A stretch of DNA of 64,000 nt from the NCBI RefSeq assembly GCF_016801865.2, contig NC_068938.1:114726615-114790614 (forward strand). Direction: 5' to 3'. The DNA is from Culex pipiens pallens. Taxonomy: Eukaryota; Arthropoda; Insecta; Diptera; Culicidae. The notes beneath the pieces are model-generated. The model was given only the letters and a program-made list of their open reading frames with translations. It was not told where the DNA came from and did not search any database. Shown here piece by piece: positions 56,691 through 64,000 of the stretch (positions are counted from its first letter, which is position 1; each line of letters starts with the position of its first letter). A program made the translations under genes and the position numbers.

Positions 56691-57859
56691 GTGTAGGGGA
56701 GAGTGGGGAGACTTGATCCCCAGGGACACTTGATCCCAAGCCTGTATCTCATCAGCATGTGGGTTAAAAAATTGCTTTGCTCTAGAAAGTTGTTCGAAAT
56801 TGACTAAAACTCATTGTAAGAAAACTAAGAAAAAAATAAAACATGTCAAACAAACAGATTGAGTTACACACACTTTTCTAAAAAGTGCTGCAAATAACCA
56901 CCAAAAGATCTTTTTTCTTTGTTTTGATATTTATAGTAAACACACAAAATTTATTCAAAAACATATCTTTTATAGGTACTCGAATTGTTTGATAAACTTA
57001 TCAACTCCAAAACCCATACCGTAAACTGGGGTCAATCGGGACACATGGGGCGAATTGGGACAGCAGTTTTAAGCATGTTGGAGCACAATATTTTGATTTT
57101 TCTGGTTGGTTTCGGTTAGAACAGACTCAGGCCCACAAAATGTGTACATCCATTTCCAAATTTAAAAGCTTTAAGTGCTCTAAAAACTGCTGTCCCTATT
57201 CAGACTGTAGTCCCGATTCACCCCAGATTACGGTAAGCATTTGACATTAAATTTATCGTCATACTATTTTACAATCAATTGTTTAAAAAAGTACGTTTAG
57301 GGAGACTTGATCCCTGCATTTTTACAGTCACTGGAATTAGCCTCAAGTTTAATTAATTGGGCTGGGTTTTCGTACATAGTTTCCTTTAGTATTGTTGTAC
57401 ATAACTTACTGCTGTTTGAACCATTTTTCAAAAGTTTTGTAAATAAAAATTGCCAGCTTTTGTAAAAATGCCCAATTTTTGTCTCAAAAATAAAATTTTA
57501 AACTTTTAAATATTTTGCATGCTAAACTTGTTATATTTTGAACACAAACGTTCATGTTTAATGTGAAATTGTTGTAACTTTTTTAAATTTAAAATTTGGA
57601 TGAATAAGAAACATTTTGCTTGAGATTTCTTCAAAATGTTCAAAGGGGGATCAAATTACCCCCAACATTTTGAAAATGCCGATTTAAAATATTTTTTTAA
57701 AACGCTTGGAGTTTGGAGAGTTTATCTGATGAAATACCCTTATCAGCCAAACATAGTTGAATGTTTAAGCTTTCAATTGATGCAAAAAGTTCAAAGTTTT
57801 GTGGGAAATTGACAGAGTTAAGTGCGATACAAAAAAGGGGATCAAGTCTCCTCACTCTG
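56691..57859. mobile_element. 1.17-kb element with GAGTGGGGAGACTTGATCCCC ends
   Basis: The left end (56701) AGTGGGGAGACTTGATCCCC is the inverted repeat of 57837-57857 GGGGATCAAGTCTCCTCACT. Internal degenerate copies of 'gggagacttgatccc' (57299) and 'gggggatcaaattaccccc' (57645) suggest ancient subterminal repeats. It is interrupted by the MITE 57017-57235. Confidence 0.75.
57017..57235. mobile_element. 219-bp MITE nested in the element above
   Basis: TACCGTAAACTGGGGTCAAT continues with CGGGAC and is the inverted repeat of the right end, GTCCCGATTCACCCCAGATT then ACGGTA. If the ends are CCGTAA/TTACGG, the flanking TA may be the duplication. Internal 'ggacagcagtttt'/'aaaactgctgtcc' extends the pairing. 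Confidence 0.85.
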
Positions 57860-59410
57860 AATGTTGAGGGAACTTTAGAGTGGTTTCGGGACCAAAAAGG
57901 TCAAAGATCAAAATATTTTTTTATGATTTTCAGGATGTTTTACGAACATATCAAGGTAAGGGGGGCAATAACTTTGGGACTTTAAGAACTTGAGCATGTG
58001 CATAAAATGTTGGTGGACGGCGCAAGGTATAAGAAATGTTCCGCCGTTCAGAACCAGAACATGCTAGAACATGATTAAAATTACATTTTCTTCAAACAGC
58101 TAACATTAAAAAAAATTCCAGCACATTGTAAATAATGACCGCTACATAAGCTGAGGAAAATGCCTTAAAATTGTAATGTTGGTCCTGGCTGCATTAAACC
58201 CTCAACTAAGGGCGCTGGGAGAACCATGGGCAGAGTCGGAAAACGACACTTTTTAAAACAGAGTACGATGTTGAACTTGTGGGAATATCCTCGGCAGGGC
58301 CAGCAAACAGCATCAGCGTGACTGTTATAAACGATTCGCTCGGAACCGCAAATTCTTTTTGCCACCGTTTTTATTTTTAAAAGAGTTATAAAAATCCAGT
58401 CGTTTGTCGCACGAACGAACGGTGTGAGTGTTTGTGTAACCGTGTGTGTGCTGTGTGTTTTTTGGCTCATGAAGGTGGAAATGGAAGGTAAATAAAATGG
58501 AGACCCACCGAACGAAAGGTAAAGAGCGAAAATACTAAATGAAATTTAGCCACAGAATGCAAGACATCGCCGAGACCGGTTGGACCTACGGAGAGTGGGC
58601 CGTGTCACTGAAGCAGCATTTTGAAAAAAATGTGGTAAATTCTGACATTTTAGGTACAGTTTTTGCTTGATATAAATGTATAACAGATTAGTTAAGATTA
58701 TTATTTCTCCTTTGCAGCTATAATTAAAAATTTGTAGTACTAAGTTTCTTAACATGTTAAGAACAAACAAAACTAAACAAAGAGAATAAAAAAAATGTCA
58801 TTATAGAATGTGGGTGTTTCTTACAGTAAGTAAAGTGATCATAATTTTTAGATGAAAAATATAATGACTGAAGATTAAAAAAATCACGAGCAAATTCACT
58901 GCCCACAAGGACGTTCACACATGGGTGGGTAACGGTGTGTTGGCGTCGAACTGGAAGAGCTTTCAAATCCGAAACGGTCCCGACCCGGTCGGGAGGTCCG
59001 GTTGGTGTTTGTAAGGGACTCTCGTTTGTGTTTTTGCCCTTCCAGTTACCCTTTCAGTCCACACGACGCCAAGGCGAGTGGGTGCCAGTTAGTTTTGCAC
59101 CTTTATCTTTAATGAACTGAGAGGCGTTACACCGTGTATGCAATGGAGCAGAACACACACACGTGTTAACAGTGTTGGTGGTGGAAAATGTCAGGTTCAG
59201 ATTCGTTTGCTGATAAAAGTGAACCAAAAGCTTTGATAGTGCCCCGTTGATGTTGTCCACTACAAGGGAGAGTAATTTAATGTCAACGTGTAGAACTGAG
59301 ATGGGGGGGCGGTGGGTGGCGTTGCTTGATTTGGTTAAATCAATGTTCCCATGTTGAGTAACAGTTACAATTTGCATCTAGTTCCATGATTATACGCAAG
59401 ATAATATATA
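57860..59410. other. Mixed DNA, no gene
   Basis: 58140-58620 and 58890-59370 are unique-looking GC-richer segments. No splice-bounded coding frame was recognised. Confidence 0.4.
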
Positions 59411-60710
59411 TGGGTAATTCTCTACCAACTCACACGAAATCGGGAAAAGTTGCCCCGACCCCTCTTCGATTTGCGTGAAACTTTGTCCTAAGGGGTAACT
59501 ATTGTTCCTGATCACGAATCCGAGGTCCGTTTTTTGATATCTCGTGACGGAGGGGCGGTATGACCCCTTCCATTTTTGAACCTGCGGAAAAAGAGGTGTT
59601 TTTCAATAATTTGCAGCCTGAAACGGTGATGAGATAGAAATTTGGTGTCAAAGGGACTTTTATGTAAAATTAGACGCCCGATTTGATGGCGTACTCAAAA
59701 TTCCGAAAAAACGCATTTTTCATCGAAAAAACACTAAAAAAGTTTTAAAAATTCTTCCATTTTCCGTTACTCGATTGTAAAATTTTTTGGAACATGTCAT
59801 TTTATGGGAAATTTAATGTACTTTTCGAATTAACATTGACCCAGAAGGGTCATTTTTTCATTTAGAACAAAATTTTTCATTTTAAAATTTCGTGTTTTTT
59901 CTAACTTTTTAGAGTATAATAATGATCTACAAAGTTGTAGAGCAGACAATTACAAAAATTTTGATAGATAGACATAAGGGGTTTGCTCATAAACATTACG
60001 AGTTATCGCGATTTTACGAAAAAAAGTTTTGAAAAAGTTACTTTTTGCGTTTCTCTTTGTTTCGTCGTCCGTGTATGTCGCGGGTGACCATGAACGGCTA
60101 TGATCGATGACGACCAACTTTTTCAAAACTTTTTTTTCGTAAAATCGCGGTAACTCGTGATGTTCATAAGCAAACCCCTTATGTTTCTATATCAAAATTT
60201 TTGTAATTGTCTGCTCTACATTTTTGTAGAACAATATTTTACTCTAAAAAATAACACTGCAAAGTTAGAAAAAAACACGAAATATTAAAAATGAAAAATT
60301 TTGTTCTAAATGAAAAAATGACCCTTCTGGGTCAATAAAGATTCGAAAAGTACATTAAATTTCCCATAAAATGACATGTTCCAAAAAATTTTACAGTCGA
60401 GTAACGGAAAATGGGAGAATTTTTAAAACTTCTGAGTACGCCATCAAATCGGGTGTCTAATTTTACATAAAAGTCCCTTTGACACCAAATTTCTATCTCA
60501 TCACCGTTTCAGGCTGCAAATTATTGAAAAACACCTCTTTTTTCGCATGTTCAAAAATGGAAGGGGTCGTACCGCCCCTCCGTCACGAGATATCAAAAAA
60601 CGGACCTCGGATTCGTGCTCAGGGATAAACGTTACCCCTTAGGACAAAGTTTCACGCAAATCGAAGAGGGGTCGGGGCAACTGCTGTGTGAGTTGGCGGA
60701 GAATTACCCA
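59411..60710. mobile_element. 1.3-kb giant foldback element, about 600-bp arms
   Basis: The ends are TGGGTAATTCTCTACCAACT and AGTTGGCGGAGAATTACCCA. 59411-60038 pairs with 60116-60710 almost throughout; for example TGACCCAGAAGGGTCATTTT against its complement at about 60310, and the 'ggggtttgctcataaacat' block on both arms. The loop of about 77 bp (60039-60115) is GC-richer and contains CGTCGTCCGTGTATGTCGCG. TA lies on both sides. No protein is encoded. Confidence 0.95.
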
Positions 60711-60809
60711 TAATAGTGTGAGTGTTGTGAGCAATGAGTCAATCTGGTGGTTGGTGCTTTTCTCGATGTTAAACAAAAATTTGATCACGCAAAAGATCTA
60801 GAAATAACT

Positions 60810-61421
60810 TAGTCCTATTAGTATCCGGCCTAAAATGTTCATACAGCCATTTTAAAGTTATCGCAGTTTTAGTGAAAATGTAGATTTTTTCCCGTTTTCG
60901 GCATTTTCCCATTTTTGCGCGTGGCGCGTCGAAAAACCTAGTTTTTGTTTTCAAAAAATCGTATCTCAGAATATCGAAATTATAACTTCATCATTTTTTA
61001 ATATGTTATGTGAAATTTTCTGAGGAATCCGATAAAATTATTTTCAGACATAGGCTCTTTGGTCCCGAGACCTTCAAAACAGCATTTTAAATTTTCATAC
61101 AACCTTTTCAAATGTTAAGCTAAATTTTTGAAACTTTCTACAATTTTTCCAAATAGCCAAACTAATCACCTTTCTTTTGCGATAAGACAGCTTAAATCGG
61201 ATGAAATGGCGTGGAGATATGATTTTTTGAAAAAAAGTGGTTTTTGCGAAAATCGACGAAAATTGCCATTTTTCGAACCACCCTAACACGGCGTAGGTCA
61301 CCCTAATGACCAAACAAAAAAATACGGGTCTTATTATTTCGGCCAAGGATCCCCCAGAAAAACATTGAGCCCAATCGGAGAACTTTTTTTCGTATCATGC
61401 TGTTTTCGTGGAGAATTGCTG
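60810..61421 (+). repeat. Dispersed repeat, copy 2 (partner at 35870-36480)
   Basis: It shares TTTTCAGACATAGGCTCTTT, AAATTGCCATTTTT and CACCCTAACACGGCG in the same order as the first copy. Non-coding. Confidence 0.8.
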
Positions 61422-62099
61422 TAACGTCATGATTCGAAATCCGGACACCTAGTAGCATATCATTTTCGTTATAGCTTACAAAAAATCATGTAATAAGTTG
61501 GAAATGAAGAAATATCATCAGGATGTAGTATTAACAGTCAGTTCTTAGAGAATGCATGCAAATTATGTCTTTTCTAACATTTTTTTTTATCAGAATTTGA
61601 ACATTAAAATGACTTGTTATGCTTCGAATCCCGGACACTGATAAAAGCTGATTCGAAATCCGGACACTTTTGCTTCGAATTCCGGACACTCGTTTTTGCT
61701 AATGAATCGCACAAATTTGGACGGAAATGTTAGTGAATGGCATTCTTTAGGTCTCAAATGAGCTGTTAACATCAAAACAATCGATTTTTTATAAAAAAAA
61801 TTGCTAGAATTTAAGGAAATCAAAACCATAAAATTCTGCTTTGCCTTCCCGGTGCTTGAACGCCTATGAAATATTTCACGCGAAATGTTTCGATTTTTTG
61901 GTAATCTTATAATTTTATTTTATTTAATTGTTTTGATATTACTTAAGCGTTCAAACAAACTTTAAATGAAAGTTGATGTTAGAATTCATCAAATAACACA
62001 GTTTTGACATTCATAATGCGAACTTATATTCAAATAATTGATAAAACAAGATGAGGTGTCCGGGTTTCGAAGCGTCCGGGAATTCGAATCATGACGTTA
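61422..62099. mobile_element. 678-bp MITE with TAACGTCATGATTCGAA ends
   Basis: TAACGTCATGATTCGAAATC at the left is the inverted repeat of the right end, GAATTCGAATCATGACGTTA. 'ttcgaa(t/a)(t/c)ccggacac' words are repeated at 61435, 61625, 61652, 61675 and, inverted, at 62055-62080. It directly abuts the dispersed repeat on its left. Confidence 0.85.
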
Positions 62100-62104
62100 T
62101 GAAC

Positions 62105-62440
62105 AGACAAGTAAAACCCGGCTTCAAAAATGTACATAAATATCACTTTCGTGGTCATAAATTGAGACAGGTGTGAGTACTGCACCAACCTATTTGTGTA
62201 GGACCCCATTGTGCCGCTGTAAATAGAGCCCAAATGACAGTTCGGGAGTTGGCCGACGGCCAGCCAGCGAGCGCATCCACTTCGCAATAGCGGCCACCGT
62301 TCCTCCGGTGTGGGGAATTCTTCCCGGACAAAGCATGGTGCGCACAACAGGATTGCCAGATTTTAAAATTTTTAGACTCGTTTGGAAGTTTATCTATCGA
62401 AAAATGGATGGATGATGAATTCGGACAAATTTAGTTTATA
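62105..62440. repeat. Single diverged 164-bp monomer, split by an insertion
   Basis: CGGCTTCAAAAATGTACATA, AATATCACTT and TGGTCATAAATTGAGACAGG, then after 62351 'attgccagattttaa', 'gactcgtttggaa' and 'tggatggatgatgaattcgg', follow the monomer of 19031-20015 in order. It is an orphan copy away from any array. Confidence 0.8.
62172..62346. mobile_element. Probable 175-bp solo LTR or TRIM-like insertion
   Basis: It starts TGTGAGTACTGCACC and ends GGTGCGCACA (TG...CA with short inverted ends). It is flanked by ACAGG on both sides (62167-62171 and 62347-62351). The undisturbed monomer elsewhere has a single ACAGG at this site, which confirms the insertion. It is GC-rich and unlike its surroundings. 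Confidence 0.72.
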
Positions 62441-64000
62441 AACCAAAACCGAAATCTAGCGTGACAAAATTGATAGTGGCCTCAGGTTAAGATTTAGAGC
62501 TTTGGTGTCTTCGGGACAAATGATCAGGGTCAATTGGGGTATCTTTTGGTATGGTGGACATTAGGGTGGTCCAAATTTTAGGGTGGTTCAGAATTTTTAT
62601 TTTGGCGGGATGACGAGATAGCGCTTTGGTGTTTTCAGAAAAGTTGTAGGGAACACCATTCTGAGCAATTTCGCTTAAAAGCATAAAGCTCTATCTTCAA
62701 ACGGGAAGTTTCTAGAGCCATTTTTGTAATTTAGGTTGAAGAGTTTATGAAAAAATGAGTTTTTATTAATTTATGAGCTCAGGCTTGTGCCGTAGCGAGT
62801 TGGTGTTTTCTAGACATTTGTTTAGCTTATCAAAACACACATTTATCTCCCAAGAGAGCGAAAAATGGACCTTATAAACGAAAGTTATAGCCAAAATACG
62901 ACGAAAAAGACGCCATTTTGAAATCTGAATAACTCGAAAAGGTGGTGGAGTTTGACCTCGCTCTTAGAAGCATCTAAAAGTACACATTCTAGAGTACATT
63001 TGCTGAAAATATCTCGGAGGTATTTTTTGTTTAACTTAGTTAATCTCAATTTGAAAATGAGCATTTTTAAATCGTTTTTTGCCCGTAACTTTTGATAGAA
63101 TTGACCAAAATTCATGTTTCAAGAACAAAAATGGTCATTTTGACAAGCTCTACAATTGTCTAGAAGGGCTCAAAAATGTACAAAATGATCTAGTGGTTGT
63201 AAAAGAAGAAACATGTTTTGGGCTGAAATATTTCAGGAATTAATTTAATTATTTTGTTGATTCCTGAAATATTTCAGCCTCGCATATCCGTAAAACTCAG
63301 AGTCTCGGCCCGAAACTTCAAACACGAACAAAAGCAGCGAACCGAATATTGGTAATGACGTTTTGGAATTTTGACAGTTTGGAACGCATGAATTACCCCA
63401 TTATCGGTTTCCCGCATGGGTGATGTGGAAATTGTTGCACATGGCTGAAGTTGGGAATTTTGCAACTTATTTTAATTTATGCTAAATTTCAAAATTCAAA
63501 CACGAATCTACAGTAAAACGATGTAAAAACTAAAGATACACTAAAGCCATGATGATGTGATGTGCAATATTGATCAGAATCGCGAAAAAATAGGTTTAAA
63601 TTGAAAAATAATAATAAAATAAATTTTGGTCTAGAATTTAACGAAACTTTGTCTGTTTTGTAAGACTTAATGTTATTGCACAATGGATATAGAATTTTTT
63701 ACAAAAAAGTAAATTTTTCGGTTCGTCCACAAACAATCTCATGTTTGTAAACAAACGACGCCATATTGCCAATGTTGTTCGGTAGGTCATATCAGGCCAT
63801 CGCCGGGGCCCTGGTAAAACTTCATCAACTCCAAATCTATAAGTTGCATTCGAAAAGTCTTTTGAAGCACTTCATAGCTATCCACGATTGGTTTAACTTT
63901 TTCTCATAGCTTTTGCAAATTATTTTATTTAGTTTTTGCCCTGTAGGCCAAAATGACGGCACTTTTAGGGCTCAATATTTACACATTCGACATCCTCGGG
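62441..64000. other. AT-rich non-coding DNA
   Basis: 'tagggtggt(c/t)c' motifs near 62560-62590 suggest fragments of the GGTGGTCCAAAT repeat family. No gene was seen. The window ends here without a feature crossing the edge that could be recognised. Confidence 0.4.
63221..63279. repeat. Perfect 20-bp inverted repeat
   Basis: GGCTGAAATATTTCAGGAAT pairs with its exact complement at 63260-63279 across a 19-bp AT-rich loop. Each arm itself contains the palindrome TGAAATATTTCA. It may be a very small foldback remnant. Confidence 0.9.

Overview
The window is nuclear DNA of an insect, most likely a mosquito and probably Culex-like. The evidence is one split gene of a dipteran-type immunoglobulin-superfamily protein with very long introns, a Juan/Jockey-type LINE remnant, tRNA-derived SINEs, and dense nested foldback and MITE elements in AT-rich DNA. 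The genus is an inference from general repeat style and was not checked by any search. No bacterial operon, CRISPR array or functional tRNA/rRNA gene is visible.

Gene content. Positions 4449-34903 (+) hold the last seven coding exons of a DIP/lachesin-type neuronal cell-adhesion protein: most of Ig domain 2, all of Ig domain 3, a short acidic/basic linker and a C-terminal GPI-anchor-type hydrophobic tail. Every one of the six introns is in phase 1, and all junctions are GT-AG and join in frame. The 5' exons (signal peptide, Ig1) lie to the left of the window. The coding part is about 0.84 kb spread over 30.5 kb; the introns (8.9, 0.08, 8.5, 0.2, 11.8 and 0.1 kb) are largely transposons. One weak candidate exon of another gene lies at 45149-45209.

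Mobile DNA inside the gene (1-34.9 kb): a tRNA-derived SINE with 13-bp target duplication (1653-1915); a 1.7-kb non-coding insertion with 23-bp duplication ending in 117-bp tandem repeats (2593-4323), about 100 bp upstream of an exon; a truncated, internally deleted Jockey LINE (5609-6604) inside an older repeat; a SINE with a tRNA-Thr-like head, (GATTA)n tail and 22-bp duplication (18335-18856); three elements carrying a tandem array with an exact 164-bp period (18891-20370, 25407-26270, 31301-32870); and several foldbacks.

Downstream region (34.9-64 kb) is essentially a repeat graveyard: a 2.3-kb element with tRNA-like sequence in its terminal inverted repeats (36656-38911), a nested palindrome of 1.5 kb (41095-42632), a TTAA-flanked foldback (43688-44172), a 1.3-kb hairpin with about 600-bp arms (59411-60710), nested MITEs and a probable 175-bp solo LTR.

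The most unusual object is a young, 4.05-kb LTR retrotransposon at 49016-53064. Its LTRs are nearly identical and it has a 5-bp target duplication, PBS and PPT, and an intact Ty3/gypsy (Mag-like) Gag with a zinc knuckle. It has no reverse transcriptase, RNase H or integrase. In place of pol it has an acidic Gag extension with repeated NWE motifs, then a single in-frame UAG and a 506-codon ORF with membrane-spanning segments.
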